DNA from: Halicephalobus mephisto
Taxonomy: Eukaryota > Nematoda > Chromadorea > Rhabditida > Panagrolaimidae
Length of the DNA stretch: 64,000 nucleotides
Direction of reading: 5' to 3'
Assembly (NCBI GenBank): GCA_009193035.1
Contig: SWDT01000012.1
Location: 1-64,000 of the forward strand
Shown here: positions 35,125 through 47,824 of the stretch, in pieces
Layout of the letters: each line of letters opens with the position of its first letter
Position numbering within the stretch: the stretch's first letter is position 1
Made by a program: the position numbers and the translations under genes
The notes under the pieces: model-generated
The model's input: only the letters and a program-made list of their open reading frames with translations
Database searches by the model: none
Told to the model about the DNA's origin: nothing

Positions 35125-36970
35125 ATGGTAGATCTCCTTCCACAAACGGCCAAGGATGTGGAAAATCCGAAAAAGTACGAAGTAAACAAAGCCAAAACGC
35201 TCTGGGCCGTTTTCTTCGTCGTAAGTAATTTTCATTAATTTTTTCTAAAATGCCAACTAGGAGTCAGTTATGGAGTCGTCCACAGATGACTTATCATTTT
35301 AGATAAGATCGAAAAAATGATCGGAATATCACTTGACTCATAAAAAGACAGATTGTTGTCGAGGTGACACTTTGGAAAAAATATTATTCATTCAAGTGAT
35401 GTTGATCATTGATTTTTGAAATTGAATAAATTCGTGGAATATAGAATTTCAAAATTATAAACAATCGTTTTCGATCGATTGTTTAGATATTGTGGATGTT
35501 TATCGATAATTTTATATAAATTTTAACCTTCGAGGATGGACAGAGGGTTGTGTGCCCTGTGACCGTAATCTAGAGCATCTTAGATCTGTCCAATCAAGAT
35601 ATAGTTCTAAAAAGTTGATTTCGAAATTACATAAGATGACGAAATAATTACCACGCAAAGCTAAAATAGTCACGTAGATTACTTTTGTTTCTAAAAAGTT
35701 CTAGAAATTCACGTCAAGACAATTCCACAACAACATCCACTTCCGTCGTTTTATAATAGTAGGATTTTTCCAGGGATTGGCTTGGTTTTTGAACGAGTTG
35801 GCTCTTGCTTGGATCCATGACAGAGTCCCCAGGAACGTGGATCCTCTGCCGGATATCTGGTTCGGGTGGTTTCCAGAAGTCCAAGGAGCAATCAAAATCA
35901 CAGAATACATAATGTTGTTCTTAGTCATCAACAGTCTCATCATCGTCATCTGTCATCAACATCGATGGGTCGTCGCCAGGAGGATCTTCTTCTGTGCAGC
36001 GTTGGCCTACATTTTCAGAGCTCTTTGCATTACCGTAATCCAAGTCCCTGTTCCTTCTGTGAACACCTATTGTGCTCCTCAAGGAGACGGAAGTTTCTCT
36101 AGTTTGATGGGAAGAGTGAAGAAAATCTTCTGGTCAGCAGGCATCGAGCAACTAAGGCCGAGGGAACTCTGTGGGGACTTGATCGTCAGTGGACATACAT
36201 TGATCCTGTTCACAACGATGATGACGTTCAGACAGTACGCCCCGAAGAAATTTACTTATTTCGGTTAGTATTTCATATATTTGTGTTTAAAAATTCAAAT
36301 AGGAATGAAAAAGTCGAATTCAGTGGTATTTGCGGCATTCAGAACACTTTGCCAAGAATTCCGAAGCTTTGGCAAAGTGTTTCGAATGCCGAAAATACCA
36401 CTGAATTTGATTATTTTTCTTCAAAATAATTCTTGCAAAGGTTCTGAAATCATCGAAAGTCAAGAATTCTGGATTTTATAGAAAATTCTAGAAATTCGCG
36501 TCGAGACGATGTCATCGAAAATCTTTATTTTTAAGTTTTATTTACCAAACTAAAATCTCACCGAAGATTCTAGAACCTTCTAAAATCATCTCAAGAACAT
36601 TTCGTCGAAAATTTTTAAGTTTTACAATAATATAATTTTTACACAAAAATAGTGTTTATTTTTAATTTTAGGATACTTTTACAACGTCCTTGCCTTCGTT
36701 GCAATTATCGCGATTCTTCTTGCAAGGAAGCACTATTCAATCGACATTATTCTCGGTTATTTTGTCTCGACGAGAATTTTCTGGACCTACCATTCTCTGG
36801 CATACAGTTTCCACCAAGGAGAACTCGACAGGAACCCGCTTTCTCAGTCTTGCTGGACTTTCATCGTGAAGTATTTCGAATCCGATGCTCCGCCTCCTCA
36901 TCTGTTCCTGAATGTCCTAGAATGGCCTTCAAGTTGTCATTCAGTTCTCAAAAGGCATTTTTCCATGTGA
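35125..36970 (+). CDS. Sphingomyelin synthase family protein
   Basis: Three exons: 35125-35220, 35774-36263, 36672-36970, 294 residues. These multi-pass Golgi/plasma-membrane enzymes transfer phosphocholine from phosphatidylcholine to ceramide, releasing diacylglycerol. Several hydrophobic segments are visible, with the catalytic blocks CGDLIVSGHT (first His) and RKHYSIDIILGYFVSTRIFW (His and Asp), the H-H-D triad of the PAP2-like family. The ATG follows a TTTTTAG acceptor by three bases, consistent with trans-splicing; earlier exons with a SAM-like domain are not seen, so the N-terminus is shorter than in vertebrate enzymes. Whether it makes sphingomyelin or ceramide phosphoethanolamine cannot be told. 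Confidence 0.9.
35519..35740. repeat. Diverged copy of an intronic repeat family (sms intron 1)
   Basis: Starts with TTTTAACCTTCGAGGATGGA and ends with AATTCACGTCAAGACAATTCC, matching in order the start and end of the repeats at 54237-54583 and 57629-57970, with an internal deletion. Confidence 0.55.
36317..36407 (+). ncRNA. Intronic hairpin with 39-base arms (miRNA-like or MITE remnant)
   Basis: 36317-36355 is complementary to 36369-36407 with three mismatches and a loop of 13 bases, within intron 2 of the sphingomyelin synthase gene. Arms carry GGTATTTGCGGCATTC and its partner. The predicted fold is far more stable than the AT-rich surroundings would give by chance. Expression is unknown. 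Confidence 0.5.
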
Positions 36971-37729
36971 AATCCCAGAGCCATCATCCTTGACTTAGAA
37001 TTGTCGCTCAACCAACTTGTAACTACTTGACCGGTGATTTTTCTTAAGCCTTTTTCACTTTTGCCAATCCCAATTGTAAATAAATTTTTATTTTAATAAT
37101 TTGAAAAGTATTTTACATGTCGAAAACTAGAATACGGTAGAAATTCCAAAAATATGGAAAACTCTGAAAATTTTTAGAATTACTTGAGAAATTTCGAGTT
37201 TTCCAAAATTCAGTAAATGTTTCAAAATTTTCAGAACCTTTTTGGAAAATTTCTAATCTTCCAAAATTTATTGGATATTTCTTGACGTAGCATAGACTTC
37301 CTCCGATGGCAGAATAAACAACTTTTTAACAGTTCTTTTTCTAGAGATATTTATTACATATTTAACAACTCTGAAAACCTAATTCTAAAATTGGTCAGAA
37401 TCGCTATTGTCCTAGCAGGGACTTTCGCGTTTGGTTCCAAGCTAGCACTGAAGCCTTCTAACATCTCAGAACTTTTTACAGTTCAATGGGGAATTCTGAA
37501 GCTTTCCTGAATTTTATAAAAAATTCTAAAACTTCACAGAATCCAAAAAAACTATAATCTCAGAGTCGTATAAATTTCTAAAATCTTCCACAATCTAGTT
37601 AAAACTTCTGAAATCAAATTCTAAAAAATTCTGTAACATCCCAAAAATTCGTCTCGAGAAAACTTTATAACAATAATCGTTTTTGATTTTCATAATAAGT
37701 ATAATTGTACCAATTATTATTTGTCAATG
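36971..37729. other. Convergent intergenic region
   Basis: 3' flanks of the sphingomyelin synthase and RabGAP genes. One copy of the CGTCTCGAGA-type motif near 37650; otherwise nothing. Confidence 0.4.
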
Positions 37730-40700
37730 CTAGACATAGCTATGTTTGTGTCGAGGAACATCATTCCGACGTTGTTGAAGAGGACTAGCTCCACGTGGTT
37801 GAGGAACGACTCCAGGAGGATCTGCTTCAAAATAATAACGACCAGCAGTTTGATTAGATCTTTGTTTCAAAGAATGTCCACTTCTCGAAGGTTCATAAGC
37901 AGGATTCGTTGCGGGAGCACTACTACCGTAATTCCTCCTATGTTGATAAGCAGATACTGTTCTTGAAAGTTTCTCAGTCCTCATTTGAAATCCATCTTCT
38001 AAAAAAAATTTTAAATACAGTAATCTAAGAATTTTTCAAACCTGCTCCATCGTAATCCGGAGTCGGAATATGTGGTTCATCCCCGATTTCGACATAAGTA
38101 ACATTATTCGTAGTATGTTTAACTCTTCCAGAGCTACTACTTTCTCTCGAATGTTTGAAATTATTTCTTCCCTGTGATCGTCCAGAATTCGTTCTCAAAT
38201 GACTACCATATCCAAAAACATTTGCCGGTTCAGGAGTTGTAGACTGTTGTGGAACATTATCATACACACTATTCCTATTTCTTCCATCTGATTCTTTTTT
38301 TCTCGGTGACATAGGTACAAAACCATCTTGATCCGGAATAACCGGTTTCAATGGTGGTGCTCTAATACTTTTATTAAATCCTTCATGATGATTATGTCCA
38401 TTTGTTGTCTGTTTATCTTCCAATGAATTTGGCGAATTTCTACCTGGTGGTGGAGAAGGAGAATTTCCATTAACATGATTAAGACCCAAATTAGGTGTTG
38501 CAGGCAATCTAGTAGATCTCTTATTTGTCGAAGGAGATACAGTATTCTTCTTATTTCCTCTACGACGATTAATCGCTGGAGATTTACCAGCAAGAGCTAA
38601 AAAATACAAAAAAAACAATATAAATTTTACAGTTGTGCAAAAAATTAAAAAACACCAAAAATATTAAAAAACTATTAAGGTTCATCTTCTTCATCAATGA
38701 ATTTGAGGTCATCCAGTGTTCGTAGGACAAAATCTTGTGGAAATGTCAGGTTCAATTCAGCTGGAAGACACCACCATTACAAACACAGAAAATCCCCAAA
38801 AATCAAAAACCAAAAAAATTAAACTTAATTCAGCAGAGATCCAGATATAAAAAACTTCTTCCAGTACAGCTTCAAATATCGGTGCTAGTTGTGATCAAAA
38901 CAAATAAATACCAAAAAGTGCAAAAAACAAAGGAAACCAAAGCTCAAGCACGGTGATAAAAATCGAAAAAATTACTTACAATTTGCTCTTGATCCTCTAC
39001 TATGAACTTCAGCAATATCCATCCTAATATCCACCATAGATCGAGTAAGAATAGGACCAAGAGGTTTTTTAGGTACTTCAGGAAGAGCATCTGGTGGAGG
39101 AGGATGAGGCAATGCCATTTTATCATTCTAAAAAATTTTAAATTTCATTTAAATTTAAAAATTCAAAACTTACTTGTAATTTTTTCAGACATTTCTCCAA
39201 CGATTGCATAGTTTCATCAAAACTATATCCAAAATCCTTCGCTAAATCGCTCTGAATATAATCTAGACACTTTTCCATTGATAGACGTTTTAATTTTTCT
39301 GAAAAAAATTTTTCCCTTTCCCATGAAATTTTAAAAAACCTTACTTTGATGCATGTACATAATATTATAAGCCATTGCAATCAATATTGAATCTCCATAG
39401 TACAGGAAGACATCCCAAACCCGTAAAGTCAAAGGAAATGGAACTCTATCCAAAAAACAACCAAACCACCATTTCGTCAAATAACTAGGAATAACTCCTT
39501 CACGATCAAAATGCTTCTTCAATTTCGGTAGATATTTAATTAAAACTTTTTCATAATGCTCTTGGAATCTATGTAATTTAGGAAAACCGGGAGCAAACAT
39601 ACCTAAAAACACTTTTATTAAAAACAAATAACCCAAAAACAAACCATGCATTGTGTACAATTTGCCAACCATCAGTGAATGCATACACCAAAAAGCATCT
39701 TCTTCATCCATGTACATCAGAAATAAACCAGCAATCTGACTCATACCTTGACAATATCCTATTTCAGTATTATATACCGCATAAGCAGCAAGAACGGAAA
39801 ACAATGATTGTTGTCTGAAAAATCATAGATTCAATAAACTCCAAAAACCTAATTAAATTCTAGACATTGTAATTCTAAATCTAGACATAAAATTATCATC
39901 ATTCTTTTTAATTATAAGTTGCACAACTAAGGAGCTCAAAAATTAATAAAAAATTCCTCCAAAAGAAATTTAAAAATTCATGTCCATAAAAAAGTCAAAT
40001 AACAAATTCCCTAAATTTGTAAAAACTTGTAAAGGATACAGAAGTTCACAAGTGCAAATAACGTGGGAGTATCAAATCTACGAAAATACAGAAATCTTTA
40101 GGGAAAATTTCAATAAAAACATGATCAAAGATCAAACAACACAAAACACACTACAAAAACCATATATGGATTTTTATATCAATTCGTGTCAAGACAATTT
40201 TATATAACTTGTTAGCGTTAAAGCAGCCTATGTGACAATTATAGCTTTGGATGATAATTATTTCGTAATCTTGCACAATTTCGTCATTAATTTCTTAACA
40301 ATAAGTTCTGCTTCAATAGATTTAGAACTTTCTAACTCGAGGTTGCACGAAATACAAATCTATCTTTTAGGGTTAATTTTCATATATGAAATTAATAAAT
40401 ATTCGGAAAAACCATAATTATTACAAAAATATATTGTTAAATAAGGTCTTTTGGGAAATAAAAACAAACTTACTTGACGTCATATCTTCTTCTGAATGCC
40501 AGATGATCTCTGTAAGTCCTATTAATATCCAAATCGATTTGTCGAATATCTGTTGAAACAAGTCTAGCTCTCATTAGCAATTCTTGATAAAGATTAGGTT
40601 TTGCTGCTTTTTTCAATTCTTCTACTCTCAACAGTTTTTGCCAAACTGAAGATCTTAATTTCTCCGGGATTCCTTTCCAAATTCTTTCCGGAAGTTTAGC

Positions 40701-41915
40701 TGGACGAACTGTTTCCCATTCTTTAATCATGGATAACCATTTATTTTCCCTTTTCAATTCTTTTTTTATCCTGTCTCGTTCTTTGTTCTTTCTGTCAGCT
40801 TCAATTTCTTCCGCACTTTTACTGCAAAAAATTTCATAATCAAAAGAAAAAAATTAAATACTTACTGAACAAATCCATATCTGTCTGTAACTTTATAAAT
40901 TTCAAAATCCGGATTTTCCCATGGATCGATATCTTGTCCTTCAGGTCCTTTTTCATATTTTTCAACAATCAATTCTCTTTCAATAAGATCTTGAAATTCT
41001 TTATCATCGATTTCGTCTCCAGAAGTCCCGACAGATTCATCATCATCTGAAAAAAAATAATTTTAAAAAAAATAAAAAATAATTTTAAAAAAATAAAAAA
41101 TTAAAATTTTTAAACCCCCAATTTAAAAAATACCAGACAGTCATTTTTAAAATAACTCTACCATAATCATGATCATCTGTTGTATCATTCAAAAATTTAG
41201 GTAATTGTAATCTATTTGATATATCTGCAACTTTTTTCTTAATCGAAGCTTTTTTTGTTAATGGACTATTTGTAACATTAGCATGATGCATGTTTGCTTG
41301 TTGACATCTCGGACATGTTCCACAAGCTTCTTCACATGGATTAACATGAGCATTTTTCGTTTTTAACGGATCAGATAAAGTTGTTCCAACTTGAGTTTTA
41401 ACCCTTAATGATAACTGACGAACAAATCCTGACGACGGTGTTACTATTATTGGTTTTTCGTCTTCAACATTACAACCACCTGACGCACTTTTCGGTACAC
41501 CGTTTTCTTTATCATTTTTATTGAACGAATAATCCGGATTCGCTCCTTCAGCTAATAAAGACGAATTAAATCTACTAGGTCTAGTAGATTTCGTTTCATG
41601 TGAAGCAGAAGCTGGGGCAGATTCCGTTCCAGATGAATTCCCAAAAGTAGTCGCATTTTCAATATTTCTTTTTAAATCACTTGCCAAATTAGCAACATTA
41701 TTAAAACTCCTATTCAATGCAGAAAATCTACTAATTCCTCTACCAACAAAGTCCTTAGCCGATGCCAATGATGATTCAGGATTAGTAATTCTCAAAGAAC
41801 TTCCGCTTAAAGGATTCGATGTCGTTGAAGTTGCATTCAATCTTCCACCATTACTAGATACATTCGATTTTTGATTTAAATTAATACCTTGTTCAGCACA
41901 TACACTTGAAGGCAT
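37730..41915 (-). CDS. TBC-domain RabGAP, RN-tre/USP6NL-like
   Basis: Nine exons, 935 residues: 41162-41915, 40866-41046, 40474-40821, 39645-39814, 39345-39602, 39174-39298, 38980-39127, 38042-38596, 37730-37998. The protein has a disordered Ser/Asn-rich N-terminus with a CEEACGTCPRCQQ cysteine cluster, then DPWENPDFEIYKVTDRYGF and a full TBC domain. The catalytic-Arg motif is RQIDLDINRTYRDH, and the Gln-finger motif is NTEIGYCQGMSQIAG. KGIPEKLRSSVWQKLL marks the domain start. USP6NL relatives inactivate Rab5/Rab43-type GTPases in endocytosis and Golgi traffic. The tail is Pro/Arg-rich. A second terminal exon (38675-38760) joins exon 7 in the same phase and would give a 689-residue form. Confidence 0.88.
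38675..38760 (-). CDS. Alternative last exon of the RabGAP
   Basis: Acceptor CTTCCAG at 38761-38767 joins the phase-1 donor of exon 7 (38980), reads SELNLTFPQDFVLRTLDD and ends in an acidic tail at TAA (38675). The long form skips it for the exon at 38596. Both junctions restore an open frame, so mutually exclusive C-termini are likely. Confidence 0.6.
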
Positions 41916-43481
41916 CTGACTATCTTCACAATAGCACGATGAATCAAATATCTTCCAAATTTTACAACAACAAAAAATCCCAATGACTGACGTTTCTTAT
42001 TTTCACAAAAATTGCGCAAAACTGAAAATAAAACTAATGCCACAAATGAAAAACGACCAGGTATAAACAAAAAAAATCTCGTGGAAAAAAATTCTAAAAA
42101 AAATTATCCTGAAAGGGTAAAGAAAAAGACCTTTTTCCCCGACAAAGCAATACTAATGAACTGGCAAATTTCATCTAGAAAATTTCTCAAGAGTTTCAAC
42201 TTCAACTATAGTTGTTACATTCTAAAACCAAAAATTTCAATATACAAAATAAGGACAATGTACAAAAACTTTAATATTCTTTTTAAAAATAAGGCAAAGA
42301 TTAAAAAAACAATGAGTTTTTTCCGGAAAAAAAACGAAATAAGTTGGATTTAGGATGCATTTTCAAAAACAAGGCTCAGAACCAAGTTATGCTATAGGCT
42401 AAACTTTTCATGCCAAAGAAAAATGAAATATTCATCAGTTTTGCGCAGGTTGCAAAAACATTTTTCCTTTCATGTTAGTTCAAATTCTAAAAACAGAAAA
42501 ACAAAATTTTTTAAAACTTTATTTATAATTATCTAGCAACACTAAATTACTTTCAAGCTAATTATAAAAAAAAATCTAATTTTGTCTAATTTAATAAAAT
42601 AGCAAAAAAATTCGGATTTTTTAAAATCGAAAATTACAAAAAAAATTTTGGTTACTAAGAGATGTCAGGTCTGTTTTCGCAGAGCACGGAACATTGTTTT
42701 AAAAGTCTTAGAATAAAAACCACGGCATTATTGATACTTAGGAAGTCAAATACATTCAACAAAGGAAATCCTTAGTACAAATTAGTTAAAAACTCAACTT
42801 TTCTGTAGCAATTTTGTAAATCCAAAACGGAAAAACGTCAAATAAAAATTACCCAAACTGTGATTCAGAAAAAATTTAACAATATTTTTTTAAATTTTTT
42901 TAATTCCTAAATTTGCCCAAAAATAAGGTTGAATCCATTCGATTTTCCGCATTCTGTCATGAAAAAAGCATCAATGTGGCAATTTTCCCAAGGCTATGGT
43001 TCGGTAATGAATCTTTTTAAAGACTTTTTTGTTTCTTGATACAGAATAAATTATTTCTCACATGCGAAATACTTAATTATACTATAAAAAACACCTGGCT
43101 TAGTATTAATCATAAAGTAACAAAAATTACAAAATTATTAATTCTAAAATAATAAACAACTATTTTTAAAAAACACCAATTTTAACTGAAATTTAATTAT
43201 TAAAACATTATTGATTTCATTATATTTGAAAAATTCTAACATTTACAAAAATTCTAAAAACTAATCAATTCAAAGGTGAAAAATAAGGAAAAAAGGAAAT
43301 TCCCAACTAAAGCCATCGAAGCCCAACAAAAATGAGGTAGAAATAGCAATCCCTAAATCCAAAGCTAAATCCCAGACCTTTGATTCAATACATGCTTTCG
43401 ACATTAAATAAAACTGAACAAGATTAATCCGCTTCACATCTCCTCATTGTGGTCAATTAAATCTTGTAAAAATTAAAATCC
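41916..43481. other. Intergenic or 5' region of the RabGAP gene
   Basis: AT-rich without supported coding sequence. It could contain upstream exons of the RabGAP, since the acceptor in front of its first ATG (GATAGTCAG) is weak for trans-splicing. Confidence 0.35.
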
Positions 43482-43944
43482 CTATTTTAATAAAATCAAC
43501 CCAAATTTTTCAACTTTCAACTTACCATTCTCATCAAATAATTCCTGAATACCATTGGCGACTTGAAGACTAAATTTACGAATTTGTCCAGAGACCTTGT
43601 TTCTCCGACTATCAACTAGAGACAACTTTCTCAACATTGCTGACCTTCTTAGCATGTCACGATGTTGTTCTTGCAAGGAATGAAGACTAGCTCTCTTTCC
43701 CAGAAATATCTGTTGAGAAGAAGAAACCAATGATGTTACAGAAAAAATTGTTTCTCCACTAGATCGTCTATTCGTGTCAGAATCGCTATTCCTAATGAAA
43801 CGACCCGAAACAGAGCCATTACTGGAAGAATAGCTTTGAACAGAACTGCGTCGCATTTTGTGGTTCTGGCTTGTAGCCATTCTCTTTTCCTTCCTGTCCA
43901 ATGATGGATATTTGTTAAGAACGTTTTTGATGAACTAACAAAAC
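43482..43944 (-). CDS. Ser/Arg-rich protein fragment, unrecognised
   Basis: An open frame of about 150 codons, from acceptor TTTTGTTAG (TTCATCAAAAAC onward) or from the ATG at 43881, to a stop at 43482. It is rich in Ser/Arg/Asn (RRSSVQSYSSSNGSVSGRF) with a basic helical stretch (LQEQHRDMLRRSAMLRKLSL), suggesting a disordered cytosolic region. A GTAAGT near the end could splice onward. It may be a separate short gene or an exon of the neighbouring gene upstream, but exon phases do not join cleanly. Confidence 0.45.
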
Positions 43945-44639
43945 GGCTCAAAAACCAAAACAGCTTGTATTCCAATGTCTTCTTCAGCTTGGAAGAACAA
44001 ATTTGTTATTTTTGGTGAGTCTTTAAACGACAACTCGTCGCGCTTCACGCAAGTTTTAAATTTTCTTAGTTTCACATCACGCAAGAAAAAATTCAACTAC
44101 CAAAAACGTACTTTTGTGTCAAATTTAACAAATTCCATAATGAAACTCGAGAATATGCATAGAAGGGAACTACTTGGACAAATATATTTAGGGAAATTTT
44201 TGTCTGCAAATAATTTAAAAAGCGGTCCATAAGGTCAATTCGGAAAACCGAAAATGGACAATGCCGGAAATGTACAAATGTTTTTTAACTCCGAAATCCC
44301 TTGTGAAAAAACTTTCATAAACAACATCAAACGGAAATCGAACCATTTTTCGGGTGGCCTCAGGAAACCAATTTTTGACCAACAGCATCAAAAAGCAAAT
44401 TTAATTTAAGAAAGTTGTTAACTAAAAAGCCGTGCATTGTCTGTAATTTGTTTTTAAAACACTTTTTTGTGTAACTATAGAAAGACAAACAGAATTCAAC
44501 GGATTGTCTATAAAAAAGAAAAATCGGATTCAGCAAATACCTCAACTAACATCAAAATACAAATCCTTAACTATTTCAAACATATTAAAATATAAAAAAT
44601 GACTTTCTGGATTTTCGTCAAAAAACATTCCCCGAAATT
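43945..44639. other. Intergenic or intronic stretch
   Basis: AT-rich. A minus-strand open stretch near 43930-44020 (EEDIGIQAVLVFEPFC then stop) is phase-compatible with the GTAGGT donor inside the exon at 44640 and could be an alternative last exon. Confidence 0.3.
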
Positions 44640-46441
44640 TTAAAAATAAAAAAACCTACGATTCATGCCTCGAGCATTACCCAGACTTTCACCGTCACAA
44701 TTTTTGACCACATCATCATCATCGCTACTACATGAAGAATCCAAAATATCTGTCTCTGGAACATTTATTATTGTTCCCGTTGTAGCTCCGATATTTGCAT
44801 TATCCTTAGGAGCTGGAGCAGGTACATTTTCTCTCGCTTTTTCAGCGATCAAAACGTCACTTCCACTTTCTACCAAGTGATAATCTGGTTCGTTTCTTTC
44901 AGCTTCTATAGTTGGATCTTCTGGTCTTCCTTTAGCAATGATTTCTGGAGGTACAGGATCTGGAGAAGCGTGTTTTGGCATTGGTTGAGCCCTATATCGA
45001 TGAGAATGGCTCGGAAGAATAGCGGAATAAGAAGTAGGAAGCGATCCAGCCCTTATAGAATTAGGACGATCAGAATCCTCTGAAAACTGTGTCGGTCGAG
45101 AACCTGATGGAGTAGAAGCCGTCGAATACGAATCCTAAAAACTAATTCATATATGAATTTATATAGAAAACTAACCGGAGCAATCCCGTACTGTGCAATT
45201 AATCTGATACCGGGAGAGTTTTCAAAACCATCTGGAGGAGTTCTTAATTGACTTCTATTAAACGGAATATTCGAATTAGGTCCAGAATATCCACTGGGAT
45301 GAAAACCGTGTTTCGATCTGTGTTGATTTCCTGAAAACTACAATCATATATGAAAATTTTAAAAGCTAAAAGATGAGACGCTGGATTCGAAACTGCGGTT
45401 GCTTCCATAAGTTAGGAACCAAAATCGGTTAACATGTTAGAAAAAACATTAAAAGTGATCACAAGCATATCAGAACGGAGAAAATCCACGAAACTATCAG
45501 ACTCTGACAAAACGCTGTGAAAATCTTGATCGAAAATTTCAGAAACCAGAAATCTTTTAATATTCATATATCAAAAATGTCTTAGTTTCGAAATATCAGT
45601 GTTTCTTGATTGAGAATTAGAAAAGTAATTTTATAAAATAACTCCTTTAAGCCGGTTTTTCATTTTTTAGTGATCGAAAATTAACCACAAATTACTTTTA
45701 GCACGAAAAACTCCGTTTTTTTAAAGCATCTGGATTTTCTGACGCAATTTTCGATTTTTTAGTTTTTTAATTTGCGATCAAATCATTAAAAGGCTGATTC
45801 GTAAAAGGAAATTTAAAATAACAAAATTTGAGCAAGATCTGATTTTCCGCTCAGTGGATTTGCTACATCCTAAGCACATAGATTCGATAGACGCGAAGAA
45901 AGCAAGCAAGCCACAAACCATCCAATTTGATGCGGTTTCTCGAATGCTGTTGAGCTAAGCTGATCTCGTAAGGTCTTCTCGACGGGACAGCTCCTGAAGA
46001 AATCGGGGCCCCTGCAGTGATGGTGCGTTCAACAGGATTAGTGTGGAGTAAAAACCTGGATTCTTGGTCGAGTTTCTGGATCGGCACAATCCTAACTGGA
46101 TCTGCTTGTTCCTTCCTTGTTGGACTAGTTATCCGTTCTATAGGAATATTCCTAACTTTAGAATTACCCGTTCTTCTGTCTTTTGGCGCATCCATAGGCA
46201 AGAACTGCAAAATAAACACGTTCCAATCAATCGCACTCAATCACAAATATTGCGATCAGATTGCAATGGGATAAACGCGCACGAGACAAGTTACGTTACC
46301 AACATTCCTTCGAGAAAAAATGATTAATGTGAAATTCATTAAATTAATTCGTGAATCGTCAGGGGGTGACAACCAAGCAAACAGTGCTGTGTTCAGTACT
46401 ACCAAAGCAACCACAGAAAACGGAACAAAATACGCGTACAT
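44640..46441 (-). CDS. Single-pass membrane protein with disordered tail, unrecognised
   Basis: Four exons in matching phase: 46295-46441, 45919-46204, 45176-45330, 44640-45134, 360 residues. The protein opens with one strong hydrophobic segment (residues 4-25, FVPFSVVALVVLNTALFAWL), then a long polar region rich in Pro, Ser, Arg and Asn with basic stretches (MDAPKDRRTGNSK) and an acidic SSCSSDDDDVV block near the end. This looks like a signal anchor plus unstructured tail. No family recognised. The ATG at 46439-46441 is the only in-frame start before the hydrophobic segment. The last junction (GTTTGT donor) is the weakest. Confidence 0.5.
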
Positions 46442-46901
46442 GGACACGCGGATACACGCATCGACGTTGGGATGATCGAGGACACAAGTCCCTTAAATCC
46501 CATACTGTACAAAACTAGTCCATAAAAAACGATATATGAAAAAAAATCTCAACCACGGATATTCTTACAACAGATGATTCATTGTGCAAAAATCGACAAC
46601 AAACATCTAATCAATAAAGTTGGACCAATTTTGATATAAAAAAACAAATTTTGAAAAGTTTCTTTTAAATATTAAAAAATAAAAGAAAACCAATACGGCT
46701 CAAAATCAAGTTTTTCCTGGCTCTCGGAAATGGCAGCCAAAAATGGCCCTCCGGCGAGGTCTTTAAGGACCGACAGAAGGCATTGTAAGAAACCCAAAGA
46801 GCATGGGACGACTCCCCGAAGAAGCAGGAAAGCGGAAAATTGAAGTTGGAGCTGTTGGCATCGAAAATGTTTCATTGTCCACTCGCCTGCTTCCAATTGT
46901 T

Positions 46902-47740
46902 TCGCAACCTGCGTCTTTGTCTAGTTCACTGCTTTCGAGTCTGATCCTTTTTTTATTTTATCTTTCGCTCTTTTTACCCCACCACTTTTCCGCATCTTTG
47001 TCGTTTTTCCTTCTTATTAATATATTATTATCCAACCTAGTCGCGATTTAGACGAAAAAAGTTATTTCCCATTTTTTCGTTGTCCCGCAACCTGTGTCTG
47101 TGTGAAGTTCATTGACTTTCTGTTTTAATTTCGTTACTCTATCAATTCCATATCTCTACCGTTTTTCTTGTACCTAAATACTATCGTATAGTCCAGTCGG
47201 AATTTAGAGAGTACTTTATTTTTAGTCATCTCATCCCTATTGTCCTGCAACGTGCGTCTTTACTAGATTCTTTTCTTCTCACTGATCCTTTTCATCAATC
47301 CTCTTTTTCACCCTATTAATCCCCAATATCTCCACCATTTCCTATCTTATTCCATGACCTAGTTGAAATAGTAACTATTGATATAATAATTGTTTCAATT
47401 TCTTGCAGCTTGGGACTATGTAAGATCCACGTACAATTTCTTCTGTTTTTTTATCCTGCTAATCTCCTAATATCCACATAATTTTTTGTATTGTTACCTT
47501 TATTACCTAATTGAAACCATAAGTTATGATATCAAAATTGTTTCACTTCTTAGTTACTTAATTCCTATTGTCGCACAACTCGTAACTTGATGAAATCTAT
47601 TTGCAAATTCTTCCACTTTGTTGTTTATCACTATCCTTCTACTTTCATATTAATCTCTTCATTTTTCATTTACTTCTTCTCTATTCAATCCAACACTTCA
47701 CGATGTAGCTAATTATGTCGGAATTTTTACCTTTTTTCGA
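46902..47740. repeat. Degenerate tandem repeat of about 165-180 bases, five units
   Basis: Units start at about 46908, 47086, 47244, 47402 and 47572 with variants of TGTCCCGCAACCTGYGTCTTT, followed by a pyrimidine-rich tract, a TCTCCACCATTTTTC-like block and CTAGTYGRAATTTAG. Similarity fades from unit 1 to 5. The array occupies the upstream region of the 47825 gene. Confidence 0.6.
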
Positions 47741-47800
47741 CAACCAAAGATTAATCTTCGCTTTTCTCGTTGTGAATGCATTTACTTTTGTCAGATTTTC

Positions 47801-47824
47801 TGCATTTCAGGGGATTAACCTAAG
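47801..47824 (+). promoter_or_regulatory. Probable trans-splice acceptor
   Basis: TGCATTTCAG ends at 47810, 14 bases before the ATG at 47825, a textbook position for spliced-leader addition in nematodes. Confidence 0.5.

Noticed and set aside
43977..44232. Plus-strand frame beginning with ATG and a GTGAGT donor, resembling a first exon
   Set aside because: No downstream plus-strand exon fits, and the region is better explained by minus-strand neighbours.
46672..47051. Overlapping frames on both strands (74 and 82 codons), one very hydrophobic
   Set aside because: The hydrophobic frame reads through the pyrimidine-rich tandem repeat, and low complexity explains both frames.
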